64,000 bases of DNA from Micromonospora sp. Llam0 (GTDB lineage: Bacteria > Actinomycetota > Actinomycetes > Mycobacteriales > Micromonosporaceae), in contig NZ_RJJY01000001.1 in NCBI RefSeq assembly GCF_003751085.1, positions 3,038,001 through 3,102,000 on the forward strand. Direction: 5' to 3'. The notes under the pieces were generated by a model. The model did not search any database. It was not told where the DNA came from and saw only the letters and a list, made by a program, of their open reading frames with translations. Of this stretch, positions 1 to 8,498 are shown piece by piece. Position 1 is the stretch's first letter; every line of letters begins with the position of its first letter. A program made the position numbers and the translations under genes.

Positions 1-582
1 CTCGGCCAACGCCAGGGTGAGCGCGGGCAGGAAGGCGTGCCACAGGTTCTGGCCCAGACCGTCGTCGGACGGCCGGGACCACTGCCCCAGCGGGAACCAG
101 TCCAGGTGGATGGCGAACACCAGCAGCAGAAGCAGGCCGACCAGGAACGGCGGCACCGAGATGACGCCGATGGTGCCGGCCGAGATCCACCGGTCGACCA
201 GTCCGCCGGCCCGGTACGCCGACCACATCGCCAACGGGACGGCGATCAGCAGAGCCAGCACGATGGCCATCGCGGCGAGCTGCAGGTTCACCGGGAACGC
301 CCGCAGCAGCCGGTCGGAGACGTCTTCGATCGGCGGGACCAGGTTCTGGCCGAGGTCGCCACGCAGCACACCGCCGAGCCATTCGAGGTAGCGCTGCACC
401 GGCGGCTGGTCCAGCCCCATCTCGGTCCGGATCCGCTGGTAGTCGGCGGGCGTACCGGTGTTGCCGAGCACCTGCGCGGCGGGGTCGCCCGGCCCCATCT
501 GGAGCAGGACGAACGTGCCCACACTGACCAGGAACAGCACCGGGACGAGCAGGGCCAGTTTGACGGCCACCGTCCGTAACAT
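1..582 (-). CDS. ABC transporter permease, DppB-like, partial (3' end outside window)
   Basis: Inner-membrane permease of a dipeptide/oligopeptide/nickel-type ABC importer. The visible 194 residues start with a hydrophobic first segment (LALLVPVLFLVSVGTFVLLQ), then the periplasmic loop with the family motif GPGDPAAQ and GLDQPPVQRYLEWLGGVLRGDLG. Further membrane helices follow from about residue 105. These features are standard for the DppB/OppB branch. The gene runs off the left edge, so the EAA loop is not seen. The start is the ATG preceded on the coding strand by a GGAGGAG sequence. It lies downstream of and in line with the substrate-binding protein and SDR (1447-3084, 611-1450), so the three form one operon. 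The second permease and ATPase would be expected beyond the left edge. Confidence 0.9.
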   Translation of the reverse strand, partial: MLRTVAVKLALLVPVLFLVSVGTFVLLQMGPGDPAAQVLGNTGTPADYQRIRTEMGLDQPPVQRYLEWLGGVLRGDLGQNLVPPIEDVSDRLLRAFPVNLQLAAMAIVLALLIAVPLAMWSAYRAGGLVDRWISAGTIGVISVPPFLVGLLLLLVFAIHLDWFPLGQWSRPSDDGLGQNLWHAFLPALTLALAE

Positions 583-610
583 CAGTGCTCCTCCTCTCGT
601 CGTCGCCGGC

Positions 611-1450
611 TCACACCAGCGGGGCCGGGCCGCCGTCGACCTCGATGGTCTGGCCGGTCAGGTACGACGCCGCGTCGCTGGCCAGCCACCGGATCGCCGC
701 GGCGATCTCGGCAGGGTCGCCGATCCGGCCGAGGACCGCGATCCGGCCCATCGCGTCGATCTCGGCGGCGCTGCGGTTGCGCTCCATCAACGGGGTACGG
801 ACCGGTCCGGGTGCGACGCAGTTGACCCGGACCCCGGCAGGACCGTGGTCGATGGCCAGCGCCCGGGTCAGTCCGACGACCCCGGCCTTGGCGGCGCAGT
901 ACGCCGGGTTGGCCCGCATGCCGCGCAGTCCCGCCCCGGACGAGACGTTGACGATGGCCCCGCCGACCGCCGTCAGCTGCGGCAGCGCGGCCCGGCACAT
1001 CAGGTAGACCGACGTAAGGTTGAGTGCCAGCCAGCGGTCCCACTCGGCGAGGTCGATGTCGATCACGGTACGGCCGGGCCGGCTGCCGCCGACCACGTTG
1101 ATCAGCGCGTCCAGCCGCCCGTACCGGGTGGCGGCCGCGTCGACCGCCGCGGCAGCCCCGGCCTCGGTGGTCGCGTCGGCGACCACGGTCGTCACGCGGT
1201 CGCCGCCGCCCGGTTCAGCGCCGGCCAGGTCGGCGGCGGTCGCTGCCAGCCCGACCGCGTCGACGTCGGCCAGCACCAGCCGGTATCCGGCCTCGGCGAA
1301 CGACCGTGCGGTGGCCGCCCCGATCCCGTGGGCGGCCGCGGTGATCAGGGCCACCGGGGGTGCCGGGGTGGTGCCGGCAGCGCCGGCACCACCCCGCCCG
1401 GTGACCCGCGCCGACGGGTCAGCGGCGTCGGTCGCGGATCGTCCGGTCAT
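611..1450 (-). CDS. SDR-family NAD(P)-dependent oxidoreductase
   Basis: A 279-residue short-chain dehydrogenase/reductase, probably acting on a hydroxyl or keto group of the compound imported by the neighbouring transporter. The Rossmann start reads LITAAAHGIGAATARSF, followed by NVVGGS (NNAG equivalent), VNVSSGAG, the catalytic Y-x3-K as AYCAAKAG, and the C-terminal YLTGQTIEVDGG typical of classical SDRs. The glycine motif is odd: the usual TGxxxGIG is TAAAHGIG, so one conserved glycine is alanine. The first 30 or so residues are a disordered extension before the Rossmann fold. Its ATG overlaps the stop of the upstream substrate-binding protein by 4 bp, so it is translationally coupled. The substrate cannot be told from sequence. 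Confidence 0.9.
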   Translation of the reverse strand: MTGRSATDAADPSARVTGRGGAGAAGTTPAPPVALITAAAHGIGAATARSFAEAGYRLVLADVDAVGLAATAADLAGAEPGGGDRVTTVVADATTEAGAAAAVDAAATRYGRLDALINVVGGSRPGRTVIDIDLAEWDRWLALNLTSVYLMCRAALPQLTAVGGAIVNVSSGAGLRGMRANPAYCAAKAGVVGLTRALAIDHGPAGVRVNCVAPGPVRTPLMERNRSAAEIDAMGRIAVLGRIGDPAEIAAAIRWLASDAASYLTGQTIEVDGGPAPLV

Positions 1451-3084
1451 CCTCGCGTCGCCCTGCCGAGCAGCACCACGGTGTTGACGCTCTGCAGCAC
1501 GTCGCCGACCTCGTCGGAGATCAGCACGACCTCCGGCTGGGCGGTCAGCGCGAGGAACGGCACGTCCTCGGCGTACGCCCGGGCGATGGTGCTGATCGCG
1601 GCCTTCACCTCGGCTTCGCTGCCGGCGCCCCGACCGGCGGCGATCGCCTCGTCGACGGTGGGGTTGACGTAGCCGGAGAAGTTGCCGCCGCCGGTGGTGA
1701 CGTAGGTCGAGTTGAAGTCGCGGTTGAGGGCGAAGAACGGCTCGGCGTCGGAGATCGACGAGCCGAAGCAGGCCAGGTCGAAGTCCTTGCGCACGATGAC
1801 CGCCGAGGTGTTCGCGGCGATCTCCTGCTGGTCGGTGAGGTCGACCTGCATACCGGCCGCCTCCAGCATGCCCTGTACCGCGGTCCCCCAGGTCGGCAGG
1901 CCGGTGTGGCAGCTGACCCGGATCCGTCCGTCCCAGCCGTCGGCCTTGGCCTGCTCGACCAGGTCGCGGGCCCGCTCGATGTCGTAGGCCGGTCCTTCGA
2001 CACCGTCGTACCAACGGGAGTCCTCGGAGATCAGGGCGCTGGACATGAAGCCGGCGCCGCCGTACACCCGTTGTTTGAGCGTCTCCAGGTCGATGGCGGC
2101 GGCCACCGCCTGCCGGACCCGCTTGTCGGCGGTGGGTGCGGTGGACTCCAGTTCGGTGCCGTCCGGCTGGTCCTCGCACCGGGGTGCCGGCTCGCCTTCC
2201 TGGCAGGTGATCGGGAATCCGTTGTTCATGATCAGGGTGTCGTTGGCGGAGTACTGGACCCGGATGCCCTCGGCGCCGTCCGCCTCGGCGTCCGCGATCG
2301 CCCCGGCGTCACGCAGGAAGGCCAGGTCGACGCTGCCCGCACGGAACGCCTCGTAGGTCTGCGGCCCGTCACCGGCGTGGATGAACCGCACCCCGTCCAG
2401 CGGGACCTCGCCGCCCCAGTAGTCGGGGTTACGGGTGAGGGTCAGCGACTCGTCGGGGCGGAACTCGTCGAAGACGAACGGCCCGGCACCGGCATCCTGC
2501 GGGTTGGTACCGAACGCGTCGCCCTGGGCGGCCACCGCCGCCGGGTTGACCACCATGCCGGGGGTTCCGGCGAGGGCGAACGGGAAGTTGTTCCACGGGA
2601 AGGCGAGGGTGAACACCACTGTCAGGTCGTCGGGGGTGGCGTAGTCGGTGATCGGCGCGACCAGCGAGCTGGCGTTGGACCGTGCCTCGGTGTGCCGTTG
2701 CAGGTTCGCCACGACGGCCGCCGAGTCGTACGGCGCGCCGTCGCTGAAGGTGATCCCGGACCGCAGGGTGAGGGTCCACTGGGTGAAGTCGTCGTTGGGG
2801 GTCAGCGACTCGGCGGTCTGCGGCTCGAAGGCACCGCTGGCCGGGTCGTACCGCATGATCGTGTCGTAGAGCGCCGCGAGTTCCGCGCCGCCGGAGTTGC
2901 CGGTGCCGGCCACCTGGACCGGGTCGAGTGACTGGGTGGCGGACCAGGTGGCCATGGTGATCGTGCCGCCGGTCTCGTTGGTTTCGTTGTCGTCGCCGCA
3001 CGCGGCGACGGTGGCGAGCAGCAGCCCGGCCACCGCGACGCGGGCGGACGCCCCGTTCCACTTGTATTTCCGACCAGTTGCCAT
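1447..3084 (-). CDS. ABC transporter substrate-binding lipoprotein, family 5
   Basis: A 545-residue extracellular solute-binding protein of the peptide/nickel/opine family (SBP_bac_5). It has a lipoprotein signal: basic start MATGRKYK, a hydrophobic stretch, then lipobox VAAC with a polar DDNETNE tail, so it should be anchored outside the membrane. Family landmarks seen are TAESLTPNDDFTQWTLTLRSGITFSDGAPYD (split here as the usual SLTPND and FSDGAPYDSAAV elements) and the later KRVRQAVAAAIDLETL segment. Four cysteines in the middle (ITCQEG, PRCED) may form disulphides. It is the first gene of an operon with the SDR and a DppB-like permease. A palindromic operator candidate lies about 70 bp upstream, shared with the divergent TetR regulator. 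Proteins of this family bind many non-peptide ligands, so the name does not imply a peptide. Confidence 0.9.
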   Translation of the reverse strand: MATGRKYKWNGASARVAVAGLLLATVAACGDDNETNETGGTITMATWSATQSLDPVQVAGTGNSGGAELAALYDTIMRYDPASGAFEPQTAESLTPNDDFTQWTLTLRSGITFSDGAPYDSAAVVANLQRHTEARSNASSLVAPITDYATPDDLTVVFTLAFPWNNFPFALAGTPGMVVNPAAVAAQGDAFGTNPQDAGAGPFVFDEFRPDESLTLTRNPDYWGGEVPLDGVRFIHAGDGPQTYEAFRAGSVDLAFLRDAGAIADAEADGAEGIRVQYSANDTLIMNNGFPITCQEGEPAPRCEDQPDGTELESTAPTADKRVRQAVAAAIDLETLKQRVYGGAGFMSSALISEDSRWYDGVEGPAYDIERARDLVEQAKADGWDGRIRVSCHTGLPTWGTAVQGMLEAAGMQVDLTDQQEIAANTSAVIVRKDFDLACFGSSISDAEPFFALNRDFNSTYVTTGGGNFSGYVNPTVDEAIAAGRGAGSEAEVKAAISTIARAYAEDVPFLALTAQPEVVLISDEVGDVLQSVNTVVLLGRATRG

Positions 3085-3153
3085 CTGCTTCTCCTGGTAG
3101 CCGTGAAGCCCGAGGCTTTGTGAATGCCATGTAAACTAGCCGCGTACCGGCCA

Positions 3154-3173
3154 CCAATCAAGCGCTCGCTTGG
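3154..3173. promoter_or_regulatory. Operator candidate 1, KstR2-type palindrome
   Basis: The 20-bp imperfect palindrome CCAATCAAGCGCTCGCTTGG has outer CCAA/TTGG arms and a core ATCAAGCGCTCGCT that fits the published KstR2 pattern AnCAAGnnCTTGnT with one mismatch. It lies between the divergent substrate-binding protein and the TetR regulator. Related copies recur at six other places in the first 28.5 kb. Confidence 0.7.
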
Positions 3174-3228
3174 AGATTGTTACCCGAGCTCGACCTGGGG
3201 TGACCTGCTCGGCCACGACGCCCGTCGC

Positions 3229-3242
3229 ACCAAGCGCTTGAT
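3229..3242. promoter_or_regulatory. Operator candidate 2, KstR2-type palindrome
   Basis: ACCAAGCGCTTGAT matches the AnCAAGnnCTTGnT pattern exactly. It sits 55 bp ahead of the TetR-family start codon, where autorepression would be expected. Together with the site at 3154 it gives the intergenic region two operators. Confidence 0.75.
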
Positions 3243-3296
3243 TGACCCTGCTATGCTGGCGCCCGCCCGTTGCACCGCAGACCCGAAAGAGGCACC

Positions 3297-3974
3297 GTGG
3301 CAGAGTCGCTGGATCGACGACAGCAGATCATCGCCTGCGCGGCGGCCTTCTTCGCCAGTCGTGGCGTGGCCGCTACCACGGTCCGGCAGATCGCCGACGA
3401 GGTCGGCATCCTGTCCGGCAGCCTGTACCACCATTTCGACTCGAAGGAAGCGATCATCGAGGCGATCCTCGGCCCCTACCTGGAGGATCTGCGCCACCGG
3501 TACGCCGAGGTGCTGGCCGGGGAGAACGATCCGGCGACCCGGCTGCGCGAGCTGGTCCGCGCCTCGCTGGACACCGCCGCGGCGCATCCGCACGCCACCG
3601 AGATCTATCAGAACGACGTCAACTACCTGCGTGGGCTGGCCCGGTTCCACTACCTCAAGGACGTCGCCCGCGAGGTGCAGAACGCCTGGCTCGGGGTGAT
3701 CGAAGCGGGCGTCAGCAGCGGAGCGTTCCGCCCCGACATCGACACCCGGGTGTTCTACCGCTTCATCCGCGACGCGGTCTGGCTGTCGGTCCGGTGGTTC
3801 CATCCGAGCCCCGACAATCCCACCAGCCGGCTCGCCGACCAGTGCACCGCGATCTTCCTCGACGGCCTGGCCGCGCGCCCGACCGATGTAGACGCGCCGG
3901 CCCAGGCGGCCCCGCCGACCCCACCAGCCGCAGTCGACGCGGTCGATGGGGCGGCGCCGGCACCGGCCGGCTGA
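3297..3974 (+). CDS. TetR-family transcriptional regulator, KstR2-like
   Basis: A 225-residue DNA-binding repressor, probably released by an acyl-CoA or another catabolite. The N-terminal helix-turn-helix (about residues 10-55) includes GVAATTVRQIADEVGILSGS and LYHHFDSKEAI. The ligand domain carries YRFIRDAVWLSVRWFHP. Both blocks closely resemble what I recall of mycobacterial KstR2, the repressor of steroid CD-ring degradation. The GTG start was chosen because GAAAGAGG lies just upstream; a TTG at 3270 would add nine residues without a better site. The last 35 residues are an Ala/Pro-rich tail. It is divergent from a transporter operon, with two palindromes in the gap. The same palindrome marks six catabolic or transport units, which suggests that this protein is their local regulator. 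Confidence 0.88.
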   Translation: MAESLDRRQQIIACAAAFFASRGVAATTVRQIADEVGILSGSLYHHFDSKEAIIEAILGPYLEDLRHRYAEVLAGENDPATRLRELVRASLDTAAAHPHATEIYQNDVNYLRGLARFHYLKDVAREVQNAWLGVIEAGVSSGAFRPDIDTRVFYRFIRDAVWLSVRWFHPSPDNPTSRLADQCTAIFLDGLAARPTDVDAPAQAAPPTPPAAVDAVDGAAPAPAG

Positions 3975-3993
3975 CCGGCCGGTAGCCGGCCGG
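3963..3993. terminator. GC-rich inverted repeats between convergent genes
   Basis: Three copies of CCGGCCGG (3963, 3975, 3986) occur within 31 bp. The last two are separated by TAG and can pair as an 8-bp hairpin in the 20-bp gap between convergent stops. There is no T-run, so a terminator role is only suggested. Confidence 0.35.
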
Positions 3994-3994
3994 C

Positions 3995-5617
3995 TCATCC
4001 GGCGGCCAACGAGCGCCCGCTCAGGTATCCGTACGTCATCCCGGCGGCGAGCGTCGCGCCGGCACCCGGATAGCCCGGTCCGAACGGGCTGGCCGCCACG
4101 TTCCCGCAGGCGTACAGTCCGTCGATCAGCCCACCGTCGACGTCCCGCACCTGGCCGTGCTCGTCGCAGAGCGGGCCGCCCTTGGTGCCCAGACAGCCCA
4201 GGTGCAGCCGTACCGCGTAGTAGGGACCGTCCCCGAGCGGACGCAGGTTGCGGTGCGGGCTCACGGCCGGATCGCCCCGGTACCGGTCGTACACCGTCGT
4301 ACCCCGACCGAACTGCGGATCCCTGCCCTGCGCGGCGTGCCGGTTGAACTCGGCGACCTGGTCGGCCAACCCGTCCGGGTCGATGCCGACCGCACCGGCC
4401 AGCTCCGCCAAGGTCGGTGCCGTCGCCATCCACCCCGGGGTCGGCGCGTCCGGGGTCGCCGTGGCGACCGAGTACGACGACCGGAACCGGTCGTCGAACA
4501 CCAGCCAGCAGGGCAGGTTGGCGTACTCGTAGCGGATCGGGTCGAACGTCGCCATCGCCTTGCCGAGGTCGTTGTAGTTCATCGCCTCGTTGGAGAACCG
4601 CCGGCCGTGCCGGTTGACGATGATCCCGCCGGGCAGCGCCCGAAGACCCGACGTGGGTCGGAACAGCGGCGCGCCGTCGTAGGTGTCGCCGGCCGCGTAC
4701 ACCATCGGCCCCCACCAGGCCTCGCTCATGTTGCCGAGCGCGGCGCCGACCTCCATCACCATGCGCAACCCGTCGCCGGCATTCGCCGGTGGACTGGCCG
4801 GTGCGTCCATCGGTACGCCGAGGAACTGCCCGACCATCGCCGGATCCCACTCGAACCCACCGGAGGCGAGCACCACACCCCGCTGCGCGAGGATCTCCAC
4901 CTCGCCGTCGCCGGTGGCCACGGTGATCCCGTCGACCCGCCCGCCGGTACGCCGCAGCCGGACCGCCCGGGTGTCGGTGTGCACCGTGGCACCGAGCCGC
5001 AGGCAGCCGTACAGCAGCTCACCGACCAGGGCGGCGCCCATCCCGACCACGCCCTTCGCGGCGCGTTCGGCGATCAGCGCCCAGTCCCACCGGTCCAGGG
5101 TGTCCATCCCCCACTGGTCCAGTTCGAGCTTGGTCACCGGCACCGTCGAATGCGTCGGCCGCAGCTTGCCGCGCAGCTCACCGAGCACGGTCGCGTCGAA
5201 CAGGTCGCTCTGCAGCGTACGTCCGCCCGGATGCGCCCCGGGCAGGTCCGGCTGGTAGTCCGGGTGCTCCAGGTTCGGGGTGAAGCGCAGGCCGGTACGA
5301 GCCACCACCAGGTCCAGCATCGGGTTGACCTGGTCGACGAAGGCCTCGATGACCCGGTCCGGGACCCGGTCCAGGGCGAGCCGTCGCAGGTAGGTGAGTG
5401 CGTCGTCGCGGCTGTCCGGCACGCCCGCATCGGCCAGCCAGCGGTTCGCCGGCGCCCAGATGGAGCCGCCGGAGACCACGGTGGTGCCGCCGATCACCGG
5501 CGCCTTCTCCAGGATGGTGACCTGCAGGCCGGCTGCGGCGGCGGTCAACGCCGCGGTCAATCCGGCGGCGCCGGTGCCGACCACCACCACATCGGTACGG
5601 CGTGGCAACTCGTGCAT
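3995..5617 (-). CDS. FAD-dependent KstD-like oxidoreductase
   Basis: A 540-residue flavoprotein of the fumarate-reductase/3-ketosteroid dehydrogenase superfamily. The dinucleotide-binding start is VVVVGTGAAGLTAALTAAAAG, followed by GGTTVVSGGSIWAP. The C-terminal FAD block YACGNVAASPFGPGYPGAGATL has the shape of KstD proteins, which introduce a 1,2-double bond into 3-ketosteroids. Length fits the family (about 510-570). I call it KstD-like rather than KstD because the catalytic tyrosines cannot be placed by eye. It is the last gene of the minus-strand operon led by the cupin dioxygenase, 19 bp after the SRPBCC gene, and ends tail to tail with the TetR gene. A related fumarate-reductase-type dehydrogenase acting on a non-steroid enone is equally possible. 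Confidence 0.85.
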   Translation of the reverse strand: MHELPRRTDVVVVGTGAAGLTAALTAAAAGLQVTILEKAPVIGGTTVVSGGSIWAPANRWLADAGVPDSRDDALTYLRRLALDRVPDRVIEAFVDQVNPMLDLVVARTGLRFTPNLEHPDYQPDLPGAHPGGRTLQSDLFDATVLGELRGKLRPTHSTVPVTKLELDQWGMDTLDRWDWALIAERAAKGVVGMGAALVGELLYGCLRLGATVHTDTRAVRLRRTGGRVDGITVATGDGEVEILAQRGVVLASGGFEWDPAMVGQFLGVPMDAPASPPANAGDGLRMVMEVGAALGNMSEAWWGPMVYAAGDTYDGAPLFRPTSGLRALPGGIIVNRHGRRFSNEAMNYNDLGKAMATFDPIRYEYANLPCWLVFDDRFRSSYSVATATPDAPTPGWMATAPTLAELAGAVGIDPDGLADQVAEFNRHAAQGRDPQFGRGTTVYDRYRGDPAVSPHRNLRPLGDGPYYAVRLHLGCLGTKGGPLCDEHGQVRDVDGGLIDGLYACGNVAASPFGPGYPGAGATLAAGMTYGYLSGRSLAAG

Positions 5618-5636
5618 GGCTCGTCTGCTCCCCTCG

Positions 5637-6398
5637 TCAGGCGCTGGCCCGCCGGGCTTCGAGTGCCTGGCGGATGTTGCGCAGGAAGTCCTCGGCGGTC
5701 GGCTCCACCATCGGCCCCATCAACAGCTCGACCATCGGGGCCATCGGCCCGCCCGGGGTGAGCTGCAGATGGAAACGCAGCCGGGACCGGCCTGTCCGGG
5801 GCGATGTCGGCGGGCCCGACTCCCGGTCGACCGCAGCGGCCTCGGTGGCAGCGGCCGGCGGGCCGTCCGCTGCCACCGGACCGGCCGGCGGGTGGGTCGC
5901 CCGGCGGCGGTTCAACCAGCGCAGCAGGCGGCCGGCCACGGCGAACCTGATCCGGCGCAGCAGTCCGGGACGGGTCTGCTCGTCGCCGCGCGCGGGCCGT
6001 CGCTGCTCTCCCGAGGTTGGGGAACCGTTGGCCGGGGAACCGTCAGCTTGGGAAGCGTCGGCCGGGCCGGCCGCGGTGGCGCCGCCCGGTGCCGACGTCG
6101 GCACGTCGAGCGGCTCGATGTCGAAGCTGCCCTGCCCGGTGATCCGTTCGGTCAGCCCGGTGATGGTGAACTCCGCCCGCCGGCCCGGCTCCCAGACGGT
6201 GATGTCGGCCTGCAGGTCCACCTCACGGGCGAGGACCCCGACGTCACCGCGCAGCGTCCAGATCGACCGCCGGTCGTCGACCAGGTCCAGCTTCTGAAAA
6301 CCGACCAGGAAGTGCGCCCAGTTCGGGATCACCTCGACGAACGACCACACCTCGTCGACGCCGACGTCGATGTCCAGGGTGTAGCTCGCCTCAATCAT
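5637..6398 (-). CDS. SRPBCC (START-like) family protein with low-complexity insert
   Basis: A 253-residue protein whose first 95 or so residues have the SRPBCC/CoxG-like pattern: MIEASYTLDIDVGVDEVWSF, then NWAHFLVGFQKLDLVDD and WTLRGDVGVL. Such helix-grip proteins bind hydrophobic ligands or polyketide/CoA intermediates, or act in cofactor assembly as CoxG does. Residues about 105-195 are a long Pro/Ser/Gly/Ala- and Arg-rich insert with a short repeat (NGSPTSG, DGSPANG). The C-terminal strand-helix (LRFHLQLTPGGPMAPMVEL to FLRNIRQALE) completes the fold. The ATG overlaps the ferredoxin stop by 8 bp, so translation is coupled. Its place between a ferredoxin and a flavoprotein suggests a substrate-binding or assembly role for these redox enzymes. 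No catalytic residue can be named. Confidence 0.75.
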   Translation of the reverse strand: MIEASYTLDIDVGVDEVWSFVEVIPNWAHFLVGFQKLDLVDDRRSIWTLRGDVGVLAREVDLQADITVWEPGRRAEFTITGLTERITGQGSFDIEPLDVPTSAPGGATAAGPADASQADGSPANGSPTSGEQRRPARGDEQTRPGLLRRIRFAVAGRLLRWLNRRRATHPPAGPVAADGPPAAATEAAAVDRESGPPTSPRTGRSRLRFHLQLTPGGPMAPMVELLMGPMVEPTAEDFLRNIRQALEARRASA

Positions 6399-6630
6399 GG
6401 TCGGGCCGGCCCGGCAGGATGGAGATCGGCTGCTGCCGCATGCTCCAGGTGAACTCGATGTCGATCGCGCCGGCCGGACACTCCACCCGGCAGACGTCGC
6501 AGTAGCTGCACTCGTCCGGGTAGCGGACCATTTCCGCCACGCCTCGGTCGATGTGCAGGATGTCGCCCGGACAGACGTCCTGGCAGATCCCGCAGAGCGT
6601 ACAGAGGTTCTCATTGATCCGTGGTGCCAT
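6391..6630 (-). CDS. 2x[4Fe-4S] ferredoxin, AprB-like
   Basis: A 79-residue ferredoxin with two classic cluster motifs, CTLCGICQDVCPGD (residues about 10-23) and CSYCDVCRVECPAGAI (about 41-56). Each gives C-x2-C-x2-C-x3-C-P. Such small proteins carry electrons to or from a partner flavoprotein in the cytoplasm. The partner is almost certainly the adjacent AprA/fumarate-reductase-like subunit, which ends 2 bp upstream. The pair resembles the alpha/beta arrangement of adenylylsulfate reductase, but no sulfate-reduction genes are nearby. It overlaps the SRPBCC gene by 8 bp. Confidence 0.93.
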   Translation of the reverse strand: MAPRINENLCTLCGICQDVCPGDILHIDRGVAEMVRYPDECSYCDVCRVECPAGAIDIEFTWSMRQQPISILPGRPDHD

Positions 6631-6632
6631 GC

Positions 6633-8396
6633 CTATCCCACCTTTCCGGCGAGCCGTGCTCCCCGCTCACCGACCAGTTCCACGACCGACCGGTTCTCCA
6701 GTTGCGCCGCACGCCAGGACGGGGTCGGCACGGTGTGCTCCAGCACCGGTTGCTCGCCGTCGTGGCCGGCCAGGATCGACACGCCGAGCCACCGCTGGTC
6801 GTCGGCGCCGGGCCGGTCGGTGCGGTAATGGCCCATCAGGAAGCTGAACCGGCTCTCGTCGCGCTCCAGCGCGACGGCGGTCATCATCTCGTCGAACAGC
6901 CGCAGGTCGAACGCCTCATGGGCGCGCATCAGCTCGTGGCCGTTGCCGGCGTGGACCTCGCCGGCCGCCGCCGCGTATCCGCGCAGGTACTCGGCGGCCT
7001 GCCGCAGCCCGATCTCGTTGCGGTCCATCCCGACGTACTTGGTCATCAGGTCCTGCAGCTGGTGCTCGTACTCGCGCCAGCCGATCCCGCTGGTCCGGTT
7101 CAGCGGTGCCAGGGTCCGCCGACGTTCGGCGGCCACCGCCGAGGCGTCCAGTACCGGCGCGGCGGCGGACCGGGCGAACTCGGCGGCGGTCCGGCCGATG
7201 ACGTACCCGCTGGCCAGCGAGCCGGCCAGGGCGTACGCCGGGGTGGCCAGGTCACCGGCGGCGAACAGGCCGGGGACCCGGGTCTGCCCGTCCGCGCCGA
7301 CCACCACGCCCTTGGGCGACCCGGTGGCCGACCAGGCGCCGTTGAACAGCTCGAACTCGACCGGGTGCCGGGAAAGGTCGATGCCGGACTGCTCCAGGAA
7401 CTCCAGGAACAGCGGGGCGTCGTAGGAGATGTAGTCGCTGATCGCGGCGATCTCGGCGGGCGGCAGGTGGGTGCAGTCGATGTACACCGGCCCACGGCCG
7501 GCGAGCACCTCACCGGCCGCCTTGCCGACGATGCCGAACCCGAACCGCCGCTCCCCCTCGACGTCCGGCAGGTCGGCGATCAGCTGACCGTTGCCGTTGA
7601 CCAGCCGGCCGCCGGCCTCCAGCAGGTTGCCCATCGCGCCGGTGGCGAAGCCACGCGGGAAGAGGAAGGTCCCGAGGAACTCGATGTTGGCGGCCACCGC
7701 GCCGGCCCGGGCGGCCAGGGCGAACCCGGTGGTGGCGTGGTAGGGCCGGTGGTAGGTGTGGAACGCGTCGCGCCGGGGCGAGTTGAAGATGACCCGTTCG
7801 GCGTTGCCGGTGGCGACGATCACCGCGCCGGCGCGGAAGGTCAGGAACTCACAGGACCGGATGTCGAAGCCGGTGGCGCCGACCGCGCGGCCGGTGTCGT
7901 CGAGCTGCACGCTGGTGGCGTGCACGCCGCCGATGATCCGGACCCGGTCGGTGGCCGCCGCCCGCTCGGCGAGCCGGGGCTTGATGTCGGCGCCGTCGAA
8001 CTTGAGCACGATCGGCCCGGGCGTCCACATCCGGCCGACCCGCTCGTAGTCGCCGTCGGCGTTGCGCAGCGGCACCCCGGACTCCTCCAGGAACCGGCAG
8101 ACCGCCGGCAGCGGGTCGATGCCCAGCGGCCGGGCCACCTCCATGTCGACCAGCCCGAGGGCAATGTCGCAGTACCAGTCGGCGAAGACCTCCGGGGTGT
8201 CCCAGGGCTCGCCCAGATCCAGGTAGGTGGTGAGGAAGGCCAGTCCCCGGCCGGCGTCGCCGGAGCGCCGTACCGACCTGGTCTTGTCGACCAGGACCAC
8301 CGAGGCGCCCGCCTCGGCGGCCCGCACGGCCGCCACGCAGCCGGCGATTCCCCCACCGATGACGAGTACGTCGGACTCGATCACGTTGCCGTCCAC
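6633..8396 (-). CDS. FAD-binding oxidoreductase, AprA/fumarate reductase-like subunit
   Basis: A 587-residue flavoprotein with an N-terminal FAD fold (VLVIGGGIAGCVAAVRAAEAGASVVLVDK), a second FAD contact (VPGLFAAGDLATPAYALAGSLASGYVIGR, about residues 365-395) and a helical C-terminal region beginning about residue 420. This architecture is that of the AprA / succinate dehydrogenase-fumarate reductase flavoprotein family. The gene is followed at 2 bp by a 2x[4Fe-4S] ferredoxin, as apr genes are. No haem anchor or APS-pathway gene is present, so it is inferred to be a soluble two-subunit reductase or dehydrogenase for an organic substrate in this operon, perhaps reducing a ring double bond or dehydrogenating an acid. 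The annotation as adenylylsulfate reductase should be resisted. Confidence 0.85.
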   Translation of the reverse strand: MDGNVIESDVLVIGGGIAGCVAAVRAAEAGASVVLVDKTRSVRRSGDAGRGLAFLTTYLDLGEPWDTPEVFADWYCDIALGLVDMEVARPLGIDPLPAVCRFLEESGVPLRNADGDYERVGRMWTPGPIVLKFDGADIKPRLAERAAATDRVRIIGGVHATSVQLDDTGRAVGATGFDIRSCEFLTFRAGAVIVATGNAERVIFNSPRRDAFHTYHRPYHATTGFALAARAGAVAANIEFLGTFLFPRGFATGAMGNLLEAGGRLVNGNGQLIADLPDVEGERRFGFGIVGKAAGEVLAGRGPVYIDCTHLPPAEIAAISDYISYDAPLFLEFLEQSGIDLSRHPVEFELFNGAWSATGSPKGVVVGADGQTRVPGLFAAGDLATPAYALAGSLASGYVIGRTAAEFARSAAAPVLDASAVAAERRRTLAPLNRTSGIGWREYEHQLQDLMTKYVGMDRNEIGLRQAAEYLRGYAAAAGEVHAGNGHELMRAHEAFDLRLFDEMMTAVALERDESRFSFLMGHYRTDRPGADDQRWLGVSILAGHDGEQPVLEHTVPTPSWRAAQLENRSVVELVGERGARLAGKVG

Positions 8397-8498
8397 CGGT
8401 GCCTCCCTCCTATCGTCGGTGACTCGCCGTAACCGGCGGCCACCAGAAATCGATCATGTCATCGTGCCTGGTCAGCGGGGTCCGACGAGCGGACCGGG

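Noticed and set aside
3995..5617. Naming the flavoprotein kstD and the island a sterol catabolic cluster
   Set aside because: No kshA, hsaABCD, ipdAB, fadD3 or mce genes are seen. The KstD-like C-terminus alone does not prove steroid use.
6633..8396. Adenylylsulfate reductase AprA for sulfate metabolism
   Set aside because: No apr, sat or dsr genes are near, and the context is ring catabolism. Only the fold and the subunit pairing agree.
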